Source of the DNA: Bemisia tabaci
Taxonomy: Eukaryota; Arthropoda; Insecta; Hemiptera; Aleyrodidae
Assembly: GCF_918797505.1 (NCBI RefSeq)
Contig: NC_092798.1
Span: forward strand, 186,001 to 250,000
Length of the DNA: 64,000 nt
Reading direction: 5' to 3'
Part shown: positions 22,541-32,252 of the stretch, piece by piece
How the letters are laid out: each line of letters begins with the position of its first letter
How positions within the stretch are numbered: position 1 is the first letter of the stretch
Translations under genes and position numbers: made by a program
Notes under the pieces: model-generated
What the model was told of the DNA's origin: nothing
What the model saw: only the letters and a program-made list of their open reading frames with translations
Databases searched by the model: none

Positions 22541-25500
22541 ATTAATCTCTTCAATATTAAGCTTCAGTACTAACACATCTCAATAAATTAAATTTATAAG
22601 AATCTCTTTCATCAACATCGTAAATGCTCCGTCGAAAGGAATACGGCAAATCACGCACCAATCGCATTTCCCCTCGCCGTTCGATGCGCCGCAAGGAGGG
22701 GTTGCGAAAAACATGCCCACTCCTCCCAGGACGCCCACGCTTTGAACACGGATTCTCCATGACTGAAGATAAAAAAATTGCGAGACAACGACGGTCGACG
22801 GTGCACTAAGCTTCCGCAGTAAATCCATCATCCACGGCCATTTCCAGGGAAACGAACGAACCGGGCAGCCGAGTCATCAAACCGAAGAAAAATAGGACGG
22901 GAAAAAGGAAAAACCGCGCATCTCCCGACGGGACCAACGTGACAACCGTTTTTCCCGAGGGGGCGAGGGGGGCCGGGCACGCCGGCCGATCCCTATACTT
23001 TTCCCGCCGTCGGGGGACCGGGACGGTCGAGCTGGTACCACCCGCGCACGGGTCGGCCAGGCGGTTCGCGCTGAATTTTGACGCAAAGAAAAGGCTTACG
23101 GAATTATATATGGTGAAGAAAAGGCTTACGGAATTATATATGGTGATGATAATAGCCATTAAAATTTTTTTGTAAAGACGTTAATAGCCTGAGTCGCTGA
23201 ATGTCTCAAAATTATAATAACGAACTAACTAACTATTTTGATTGGCCACAAGCGGTTGTATGAAATGATATATGTATATGTAATTTACTATTTTCGCCAC
23301 CAGACTTAGTTGCATGAGATCACATATATGTTATTCGGTTTTAAATAATTTATTAAAAACCCATTTTACATCTAATATTTCCTGTTGTCACGTAAAAAAA
23401 GTATGACACGTGCTGCAGATGGACATATTTTTTTCATTGTCATACGATCACTCTTACGAACCCAAATCCTGCGCCGAAAATGCGTTGTCAAAGCCGACCG
23501 ACGCAGCCCGAGGTTGCCGAGAAAAACACGTTTTTTAACCTTATTTAGCAACACTGGAGTGGGTCATGTCATTTTTATCCAATAGAATTCATTCTGTCTC
23601 AGAAACCGGGAATATCTTCTTTAACCGCGTAGAGTTTATGTTTCTGCACCTGAGCCGCCGTTACTGACCTCATTCACGACGTATTTTAATATTCAATATA
23701 TCAAAATAATGAAAAAGCTTTAAGGATTTAAAAAAATCGATACTCATATCTGGAGCAGTTATACAGTTTTTCCCAAGCAATGCCCGGGGAAGTGGGTGAA
23801 AACTTTAGTTTGTCATGAGAAAATGAGTTGCTGAAAATCAGGAGAAAATCCCGGAATGAGCATAATAAAGAATTACAGACACCGTGGTGTAACACATCCA
23901 CTTGTTATTGATCGGCGAATCAAGCAAGCCATCGAAAGCGCCTTCAAAGTATCGGAGAGGCAAAGTGCACTCCCGGGAGTTAAAATAGTTGTATGTCACG
24001 CCGTGCCGTGCCGTGTCACGCCGTATCGCGCCGCTGCACTTGGCCCGTTTGTTACATCAAAAATGGCCATGAGACTTCGTCAAAATGTTGGAATCCTCTC
24101 AGAGACTAGGTATGCCAAAACCACCTTTTAAAATGGCCAGAAAGAAAGAATATGTGTTTCAACGGCATTAAAAAAAAACTTCAGAAAGCAAAGTTTGGAG
24201 GATTTGACCCTCAGACAAAACTTACGCATTCATGACTTCTTTGTAAGACATTTAAAAGTTGTAGTCGAAATGAACTTAAACTTGTGAATGAAAAATAAAG
24301 TGCAATAAACTGCGTTAAGAGTGAATCCATTCCGACTTTGTATAAATGCCATATCGCAGGAAATTTTCAAAAAGACAAGGAAAGAAGAGAAAGAAGAAAA
24401 CTCTACAAGGTCGCTTTCGGAAACTACCGATCTTTAAAATCGGCAAACTACATTGCAATCGACAGACTCGTTCTCATAGTCAGGTTTTGGGATGCCCCGT
24501 GTTACCAGCTTTCTTGGTGAGATCTAAAACTATGGACTATTTCCGTTTCAGAATTTATTCTCTTCTGAGTTTGCAAAAGTAAGCGGTGAAATTAGTTAAA
24601 ATTCCCAAGTCTGTATGACGGATAGAGTCTGTATCCTACGAGCTTTTTTCTCTCTCAAGCTTTCCTCATCTGTTGCTTATCCAATGGAAAGTTTTCTTCT
24701 TGTAGCAGCGGCCATTGCAGCAGCCCAAAGGGATTATACATTCGGGCATCGACGAACAGGATGAGGTGAGGGGAGAGGCGGAATCTAATTAAGTGATAAA
24801 AATTGATTTAAAGCGAGGAACTGCGGTATACTTTGTTTCGCGGAGTCCTCGGAGACCAGCCGGTAGCCGGTGGGGGTAGGTAGAAGTAGGGGGGGGGGGG
24901 GATGGCGCGGTATGTAATGACCGGTTTTCGCCACCGTCTGGGACCGCCCGGTCGCCCGGTGCCTAGCTTTAGCGCGGCCTCGCTTCACCCGCTCCGTAAA
25001 GCAATGTCGCCAGGAGATTTCCATGAATGTGTTCGTTTCTTTTTTCCAGATAGTACGACAGTTCAACCAAAAACTTTATCAACAATAATAACGCCCCTCC
25101 CCACAGTTGCCTCTCACTACGACGGAAACATTGATCTCACTGGAAAAAATCTGATTTAGTTGAACCACCTGCAGTCAAAGCAATTTATTATAACGGATTT
25201 TTACACGCCTTCACAAATTTTATCATCCATAAATCCTAGAAGTGTTTTCGTCAATTTCGATCCTCAGGAATTTCGCCATTTAGGATACCTCTAAAATTCG
25301 CGACTTTTCAAGGGACTCTCCTGAAAATGCACGGATTTTTGAGGTATTGATTCCGATTGAGAGACTATCAAGAATTTTTGGGAAACTTTGAGAAGGCAAA
25401 GAATTCTTGGCGTAGTTACTTTTCGCAATTTTTGCAAAAACAGCTTCCTAATTTCAACAAAAAGCCTGTCAAAAAAGGGCCACTCTGTGCTCCTATGCAG

Positions 25501-25660
25501 GGGACTTGGGGGATTCCGTTCAAATGTGGCCTAAACGAAACTCCATAATGGGACACTCCTACAGTGAAGGTTCCAACACTTTGGCAAAGTTCACACTTTT
25601 ATCATTGAAAAATGCTAATATTTTCAAGCCTTTTGGTTAAAAAACAACTTTAATTGACCC
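22541..25660. other. Unannotated DNA, no supported gene
   Basis: Moderately GC-rich between 22620 and 23060, with overlapping frames on both strands (60-117 codons) and no recognisable domain. A CGCCGTGCCGTGCCGTGTCACGCCG-like patch lies at 24000-24030, given here only as its location and period of 5-10 bp. A G run lies at 24890-24900. Nothing can be called a gene. Confidence 0.4.
23084..23144 (+). repeat. Short tandem duplication, two 30-bp units
   Basis: GAAGAAAAGGCTTACGGAAT followed by TATATATGGT occurs twice head to tail, ending at about 23144. The units are identical except at the first bases. Confidence 0.85.
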
Positions 25661-26004
25661 CTGCCCGCCCAACACGAAAATGTTTCCAAAATATTGCAGC
25701 AACATTGTTATTATATTTCCGACAACATTGCTGCAATATTGTCACAATATTGCCACAATATTGCAGCAATGTGCTAGGGTCCTACCTAACAATATTGTTG
25801 ACAACATTGTCAGCAACATTTTGGCAACATTGTCGACAATGTTGCCAAAATATTTCGAAAATATTGCACAAATATTGCGATCAGGGTACATATTCCATAT
25901 CCGTGTGCGCGCTCTCTAGGAGACACCTTTGGTACTAATTTTCTTTCTAATGTACATATGCGTCCAGGTTGTGAATCGTAGAGTTATTACTTACCTTAAA
26001 ATCC

Positions 26005-26090
26005 GCGCCGTCCTAGTCGGGATTAGAACCCACGCCTCGGGATGGAGTTGATCTCCGAAATCCAGTACTTTACCACCAGACCAGCCAGGC
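26005..26090 (-). repeat. tRNA-like segment, copy 1
   Basis: On the minus strand TGGTCTGGTGG (A box, 26073-26083) precedes AAAGTACTGGATTTCGG and GGTTCTAATCC (B box with one change from the consensus, 26020-26030). The spacing of about 42 nt between the boxes is roughly that of a tRNA with a long variable arm. The second copy is at 31857-31945 in the opposite orientation. It is tRNA-derived; the acceptor ends do not pair convincingly. Confidence 0.7.
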
Positions 26091-26329
26091 TTGATGTAGA
26101 TGGGCCCGTAAATTCAATCTCTTAACTATCGCAGGCCTCTGAGTCCGTAATATGTTTGTTTATTGACGGATTCTTATAATATTTTACCAGAATTTACTAT
26201 TTATTTATTATTTATTTATTATTTTTTATTTCATCCTGTAATTTATGTTTCAAATTTTTTATTAATTGTACTCAACATATTCCTATTCATGTATTTCAAA
26301 TTTTCATTTTTTTTTTTTTTTTTTTAACT

Positions 26330-26352
26330 CTCTCTCTCTCTCTCTCTCTCAT
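26330..26352. repeat. (CT)n microsatellite with adjacent poly(T)
   Basis: About eleven CT units follow a 15-17 nt T run at 26308-26325. The mirrored copy of the repeat carries (GA)n near 31563-31581. Confidence 0.9.
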
Positions 26353-26671
26353 TTTTTTCTTTACCAAATTACTGTTTTTATAATTGCGTCTTTTTCCAGT
26401 TTTAATTATTTGAGCATTTTTCTAGTTTGAATTTATGTCGATGTATTTATGTTATGTTATTTATTTTTTTCCCCTTCTTTTTGTCTTTTCTTTTCTCCCC
26501 CCCCCCCTTCTTTTTTCTATTATTATCAGTTGAATTTAATTTTAGGTCCGATCCGGGAGATTAATGTTGTTCTTTATTTTATGTTTTACTTCTTGAATAA
26601 AATATCTTATCTTATCTTATAAGAAAAGAACAAAAGTACCAAAAACGGCTCCTAGGGCGCGCGCACACGGT

Positions 26672-27165
26672 TGTATTTTGCTATTGCGAAAATCGCAAAA
26701 TGAGATCGCTAACTTAACAATAATTTTGCAAATTCAGCAATTTTAAACAATTTGCTAATTCAGCACAATTAAATTGCACAATCAAATAGCTTTTTGAATT
26801 GTTATAATCGCAAAAATGTCACTAAATTCGCAATATATCTTGTGAAAAAAGCAATTTATGAGGTAGGCAAAATCGCAATATTGAGATTGCTAAAATAGCG
26901 ATTGATTTTAGTAAGTTCCGCAAAATAATTGGTAAACAGAGCAAAACCATACGCTAATTTGGCAAACATTTTGAAAATCTAGCAAAAGTTTTAGCCATAA
27001 TAGCATAAACTAGTGATGTTAATTTCGCAAAAGTATAGTTTGCCATTTTCGCACAATAAAATTACCACTGTTGCAAATTGTTTTGTCGTTCTTGCCACGA
27101 GGGTGGGCATTTTCGCAAAAAAAGCAAATTGCAGAAATCGCAAACCATTTTTTGCCATTTTAGCA
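26672..27165. repeat. Degenerate array of GCAAAA/TTTTGC words
   Basis: Nearly every 10-15 bp contains GCAAA, CGCAA, TTTGC or TTGCTAA (for example ATTTTGCAAATTCAGCAATT near 26720 and TTTTCGCAAAAAAAGCAAAT near 27113). There is no fixed period, so this is not an ordinary satellite. The 66-codon frame at 27013-27213 is a by-product. Confidence 0.75.
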
Positions 27166-27543
27166 AATAATTTTAAATATTACAAAAATATTTATAAAAT
27201 ATTTTTAACATAATATTAAACAAATATTTTTAAACTAATATTTCTAAAATAATTTTAAAATATTTTTTGTTAAATATTGCAGCAACATATATTTTAAAAT
27301 ATTTTTGAAACATTTTTTTACTATACACATCAACATATTTTAACAATATTGTAAATTAAATATTTTGTAAACACTGCTAGAATATTCAAACAATATTTTT
27401 GCAAAAACATTCTGAAAATGTTGTCAAAAATGTTTTTAAAATATTGAACAAATATTTAAAGAGTGTTTTTTCAACAATATTGCGACAATATTGTCTTGGA
27501 ACATTGCGAAAATATTGCAGCAATATTTTGTGTTGGGCGGGTG

Positions 27544-28574
27544 TATATATTATTCGAGGCACAGTAGCATTAATTGATGATACGTGCGTGCCCTAGAGTT
27601 TAAAAGTGAATCATATTTTGTTCTTTACTCTAGAACTAAGAAAAATGAGCACTTTCCAACACTAAAAAGGTAAGCTTTGCGACGCTTTATTCATCAAAAC
27701 GGACTTAAATCAAGCTAAAACTTCCATGGTAGAATCATCTCATTATGAGATTTCACTTAAGGCACATTCGGCTGGAAATCCTAAGTTCCCCCAAAATATG
27801 GTACTGTTTTAAAAGGTCATTGTTTGTCTTCCTGGCCACGGCTATGGTCTTATCAGCATAAGAGGAAAATTGCAAGAATGACAAATCATGCTTTTTTTTT
27901 TTTTTTTTTTTTTTCCGTGTGGAAAAAGTGAAACAGATCAACGGGGCAACTCGGTCCGCTTCCTGGTGGCCTCATGTATGCTACGACAACGTATTTGTGG
28001 ACCCAAGTTCATTGAAATCTACGAGCTCCTTAATGAAACGGGAGTTTTGGTGGAATTCAGAATAGCGCTCTTCTCTTGTTGATATTGTCTTAGCCTGGTC
28101 CCCGCTTTCACGCGCGGACACCGATCCGATGTCTAGTGAGACCGCCACCCCCGCCGCGGTTGAGTGCTGTTGACTGTTGAACCACCAACTGTTTTGTTTG
28201 ATCCCGATGTTCTCGATCAGCAATAGTGGAAATGGATTTAGACTCATTTCGCGTCCTTTCTAATTCACGACCATGCTTCCGTGTTTACCCATCCGTGTTG
28301 GTTCGGGAGTCCAAGCGTGTCCAATCAAAACTATTTATTTTCCGCACTTCCTTCATGTGATTTTCTTCTATTTTATATTTTTGCAATTCTTTTTTTTTTT
28401 TCGATTTTTTCTATTTTAGCGAACTTTGATTTTGTGTACGTGGGTGTTTATTTAATTACGTCCTGGTCTCCTATAATGTGTGAATACTAGAGAATTGATT
28501 TCTGTGTCGCTACCATATGGGCGAGTCTGTTAGGCTTAAAGTAGCTAGGAGCGGCCATATAAGGGCCTTTTTGG
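27544..28574. other. Unannotated DNA with a poly(T) tract
   Basis: A 22-nt T run lies at about 27892-27913, followed by sequence with no recognisable retroposon body. A 12-codon splice-bounded frame at 27634-27669 is discussed under rejected items. No gene is supported. Confidence 0.4.
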
Positions 28575-28704
28575 CCTTATAATTACTAAACTTCACAGTA
28601 CCTTATAATTACTAAACTTCACAGTACCTTATAATTACTAAACTTCACAGTACCTTATAATTACTAAACTTCACAGTACCTTATAATTACTAAACTTCAC
28701 AGTA
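28575..28704 (+). repeat. 26-bp minisatellite, five perfect copies
   Basis: The unit CCTTATAATTACTAAACTTC followed by ACAGTA is repeated five times without a mismatch, at 28575, 28601, 28627, 28653 and 28679. Perfect identity points to recent expansion, or to an assembly in which the true copy number may differ. Confidence 0.95.
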
Positions 28705-30675
28705 CTCTGTAAGAAAGTTTCTACGTGACTGCATGTTCTTTGCTTTTTATTATTATCACTTTCAAACTCTTGCTTAGTTTTCAGGTCGAATGACAGTGTA
28801 GTTAGTACTTTTTGAATGAAAAGGAATTTCGTTTTGCCTTTCCTTGAAAATTGCTAGTATCCGTTAATTCCCTGCTTTTCGCCTGCCTTTCGACGGATAG
28901 GTTTTTTCTGGCTAGTTTTCCGCTGGAAGTTGCTGACCTCTCTTAGATAGACTGCAAATCGATGTTCCAAGGGTAATAGTTCTAATTGTGACATCGGAAA
29001 TTATCTTTTTCCTCAGTGACGATAGTTGTACCCCGCAAATTTTTTGTGGGCATAATAATAATAGTGACCGTATTGCAATGTTTGCTCAAGTCATAAAACC
29101 CAGAAACATTTTGTTAGAACAAGGAATCTTTCGTTGTCACAAAAAAAATGTATTTGACGAAATAAGTATTTCCCTTAGCGCAACGATAAACTGCCAATAA
29201 AACGGTTCTGTTTGCTCAGATGGATCCGATTTTTTTCAGTGTTATGTTAAGACTATCTGGGCGAATATAAATCAAAAGGAACTTTATTCAGTAATTTTAT
29301 AAGTCTTGTAATGCATGTATTCTCATTGATATCATCAGGGCTCATTCCAGAATGGATATACTTCCTGTTGACTTAAATAAATGCAATTTGATACATAAAA
29401 AAAACAACAAAAACGTCCCGAATAGAATTGAAGTCGCCTTACTTCTTTTAACACCAACTATCAAACGTATTTTGTAAGTTTGTTGTGGCATAACGCACTT
29501 TGTAACACTTTATCAGCACTATGAACACAAACCTTTTCAACAAGAGTACACAGTCGTGTCATGAACCCCGTCGCGACCACCTCCGTGTGAAGCTTATCCC
29601 CTCAATTTCCAAAATCTCATTCGTTTTTATTCATCCGATGATGGGCCCCTAAGCCCAGAAGGGCCATCATGTATTCAGGTAACAACTAACGAGTAAGTGC
29701 TACATTCAATTTTAGGAAAAGTATTTTCTATCCATCCTTGTTTAAAAGGTTCGTATTTTGAGAGTTATTCGTAACATAGACTCATCGGAAAACCATATCA
29801 TCCAATGGAAAAAACCTTGCATCAGCGCTAATTGATCGTGCCTATGAAACATGACGTGACCTCGAAGTGATAAACAAACAAAACCTTAGTGAATTCGTAC
29901 TTCAGTGCGTGCACATACTGAGAAAAAAATAAAACGAACCAAGTCAGCAATCAGAAATTCAGAATATTGGATCATTATTCCTAATCTGCCATTGATTTTC
30001 AATCCCAGAAAGGTGTTTCATAAGTGTGTCCAGACATCTGGTTCCTTCCTACCAAAAATCGGTCAAATTGAGTAATTGAGTAGCGCTTGCAACTGTTCCA
30101 CCGGGGCTGACCGTGCCATTAATTTAATTTCCTTCCTCTTCTTTTCTTCTCTTTAACATCAAAGAATTCTTCTCGCTCAAATAATTGAATCTTATCAGTG
30201 AAAATTGCAGAGAAGAGAATCTGAGAAATTCCGGGGCAGAAGCTAACTTTTCTTTTAGAGTTTTTGGGCCTGGCAAATTGTTGGGAGCTCATCTTGTGCA
30301 AATTTAGTCATTAGCGAAAACCCTGAAAAGGCGCATTACTGGCTGAAAATAGAATAGCAGAGCCACCACCACCACCGCCTTGCGCCGTGGCACGACTTAA
30401 ATTGAATGGCCTCGCCGAGAGGGCCGTCTAATTATTTCACGGTTAAGTTTATAGCGCCCTCTCGAAAAGGAGGCAGAGGTGGGCAACCTGCGGAAAACGA
30501 GCGTGTTTAAACAAGGAATCGCATTTAAAACACTTTGTAAGTGCACAAAAATGAAAATTAATTACGGAGCAATTAAAACTATTCGCATCCTCCAGCTCGG
30601 GATCGGCGCCAGAAGATGGCTGGAAAAACGCGTGAAACTTGAGTAGGATAACGGATATTTGCGACGGCGAGCGGC
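28705..30675. other. Unannotated DNA, no supported gene
   Basis: Open frames reach 60-70 codons, none with a domain. A CCACCACCACCACCGCC patch near 30365 is followed by moderately GC-rich sequence (30385-30480) that may be conserved, but I cannot assign it. Confidence 0.4.
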
Positions 30676-31102
30676 AACCCTAGTAGCATGATTCACTTTC
30701 CCCTTCCTAACAAACGTATAAGGAATTAATACCGGTTATATAATCACCATTTTAACTAAAGTTTATATATCGTGTATATAAGTTTTATATAAAATGCCCA
30801 TGAAAATAATTATTCATATTTTCAGAAGATAACGTTTATATAAAATTTATATAATTGAGGAAGGGTTTTTATAAATTTTCTTTATACGCATAGTATCCTT
30901 TTGCTTAATTTGCTTATTATAACTGTTATATAAATGACCTGAATGACTTTAACGTAAACCTATCTCATTTTCATGAATGATGATGATGATCTCATTTCAA
31001 TGAACACCCTCGACTCTCAGACTGCGTGGGATAGGTATTATTAGAGGTACTAATGGCTCCGAGACGAGTTAAAAGGGGATATCTCGGCACACAATCCGAG
31101 GA

Positions 31103-31140
31103 GCCCTGTTACCTCAGTTGGTAGCGTGTCTGGCTCATAA
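31103..31140 (+). repeat. 5' half of a methionine-type tRNA-like sequence
   Basis: GCCCTGTTACCTCAGTTGGT followed by AGCGTGTCTGGCTCATAA reads like the acceptor, D arm and anticodon arm of a tRNA with a CAT anticodon. It stops at CATAA, where CCCTGCCCAGTTAGACAGC and an AATATT word array begin. No matching B box follows at tRNA spacing. It is therefore a truncated tRNA-like head, apparently cut by the array that follows. Confidence 0.55.
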
Positions 31141-31157
31141 CCCTGCCCAGTTAGACA

Positions 31158-31460
31158 GCAATATTTTAAAAATATTGAAATTTAATATATTTTTAAAATG
31201 TTTTTCATGTATTTTTAAAATATTTTCAAAAGTACTTTTGAAATACAATCAATGAATATTTTTAAAACATTTTAAAAATATATTAAAAATATAAAAAATT
31301 AAAATTTTTAAAATAATATTTTATAATATTTTTAAAGTATATCATAATTATTTTTGTTAATATTTTAAAAATATTATTAAATATTATTTTAAAAATTTTG
31401 ATTTTTTTTAAAATGTTTAAATTAATATTATAAAAATTTAAAAGAAAAAAGGAAATGATA
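31158..31460. repeat. AATATTTTAAAATATT word array
   Basis: About 300 bp composed almost entirely of TTTTAAAATATT, AAAATATTTTT and related A/T words without a fixed period, preceded by CCCTGCCCAGTTAGACAGC. The beginning resembles the tip-plus-word structure of the 25664-27541 element. No mirrored right tip was found. Confidence 0.7.
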
Positions 31461-31487
31461 ATAATAATAAATAAATAACATAAATAC

Positions 31488-32005
31488 ATCGACATAAATT
31501 CAAACTAGAAAAAGGCCCAAATAATTAAAACTGGAAAAAGACGCAATTATAAAGTTAAAAAATAGAGAGAGAGAGAGAGAGTTAAAAAAATGAGAGTTAA
31601 AAAAAATAGAGAGAGTTAGAAAAAATGATAGTTAAAAATCATGATAGTTAAAAAAAAGAGAGAGCTAAAAAAATGAGAGAGAGTTAAAAAAAATGAAAAT
31701 GAAAAAATTACATCATGAAATAAAAAACAATAAATAAATAAATAATAAATAATAAAGTCTGGTAAAATATCATAAGAATCCGTCAATAAACAAAATATTA
31801 CGGACTCAGAGGCCTGCGATAGTTAAGAGATTGAATTTAGGGGCCCATTCATATCAAGCCTGGCTGGTCTGGTGGTAAAGTACTGGACTTCGGATTGCAA
31901 CTCCATCCCGAAGCGTGGGTTCTAATCCCGACTAGGACGGCGCGGATTTAAGGTAAGTCACAACTCTACGATGATCCACCACCTGGTAGTAACGCATATG
32001 AAAAC
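31488..32005. repeat. Second copy of the tRNA-bearing repeat, inverted relative to 25955-26460
   Basis: From ACATAAATACATCGACATAA (31488) through the (GA)n tract, the AATAAATAAATAAT segment, CAATAAACAAAATATTACGG, and the tRNA-like block to about 32005, this matches the reverse complement of 25955-26480. It lacks the CTTAT tail found in the other copy, ending instead in the AATATT array. Confidence 0.8.
31857..31945 (+). repeat. tRNA-like segment, copy 2
   Basis: TGGTCTGGTGG (31865-31875) and GGTTCTAATCC (31918-31928) match the A- and B-box consensus in order. It is over 90% identical to the minus-strand copy at 26005-26090. Confidence 0.7.
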
Positions 32006-32252
32006 TTGCACACTTCATAACTAGAGTGCGCTACCAGCCAGGAAGAATAATGAAAATTCATTTTATACACTCTTTGAATTTGGTTATATAACTTTTATAC
32101 TAAGGGTTACATAATAAAATAAGTTTTTTAGTAAACTTTTAACTAAAAAACTTTACATCCATTACATAAACAATGAATATTCTTTAGCTTGTGGTTATTT
32201 ACGGTTTATACTTTTAAAAACAAATTTTTTATATAACTCTGCTACTAGGGAA

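Larger units (their letters stand above)
25901..26670. mobile_element. Nested repeat with CCGTGTGCGCGC tips, tRNA-like head and CTTAT tail
   Basis: The left end CCGTGTGCGCGCTCTCTAGG is mirrored at the right by a sequence whose reverse complement reads CCGTGTGCGCGCGCCCTAGG. A further TTTGGTACT match lies just inside each (near 25928 and 26635). The core, 25955-26632, is shared with 31488-32005 in opposite orientation. On the plus strand the core ends with GAATAAAATATCTTATCTTA, a polyadenylation-like signal followed by a short tandem tail typical of non-LTR retroposons. On that strand the tRNA-like boxes are antisense, which is odd for a SINE. I found no target duplication. Confidence 0.6.
25664..27541. 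mobile_element. 1.88-kb word-filled element with CCCGCCCAACAC tips and TG duplications
   Basis: CCCGCCCAACACGAAAATG at the left end is mirrored by a right end whose reverse complement reads CCCGCCCAACACAAAATATT. TG flanks both sides (25662-25663, 27542-27543) and the mirror stops there. The outer interior (25680-25885 and 27165-27530) consists of AATATTG and AAATATTTT words. A second zone (26672-27165) is built from GCAAAA/TTTTGC words. Between them lies a nested repeat with its own inverted tips and a tRNA-like segment (25901-26670). There is no coding frame of note. Confidence 0.85.
30678..32250. mobile_element. 1.57-kb word-filled element with CCCTAGTAGCA tips and AA duplications
   Basis: CCCTAGTAGCA at 30678 is mirrored by TGCTACTAGGG ending at 32250. 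AA flanks both (30676-30677, 32251-32252) and the mirror stops there. The outer interior (30710-30950 and 32050-32240) repeats TTATATAA/GTTATATAA words. The centre holds a Met-like tRNA fragment (31103-31140), an AATATTTTAAAATATT word array (31158-31460) and the inverted copy of the tRNA-like repeat (31488-32005). No coding frame is seen. Confidence 0.8.

Noticed and set aside
26005..26090. Functional tRNA gene.
   Set aside because: The B box deviates from the consensus, the acceptor stem does not pair, and a near-identical copy lies in another repeat. It is a tRNA-derived repeat.
27634..27669. 36-nt segment between a TTTACTCTAG acceptor and an AAG|GTAAGC donor encoding TKKNEHFPTLKR.
   Set aside because: Splice signals are good but the exon is tiny and unsupported by neighbours. 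Several such chance segments are expected in 64 kb.
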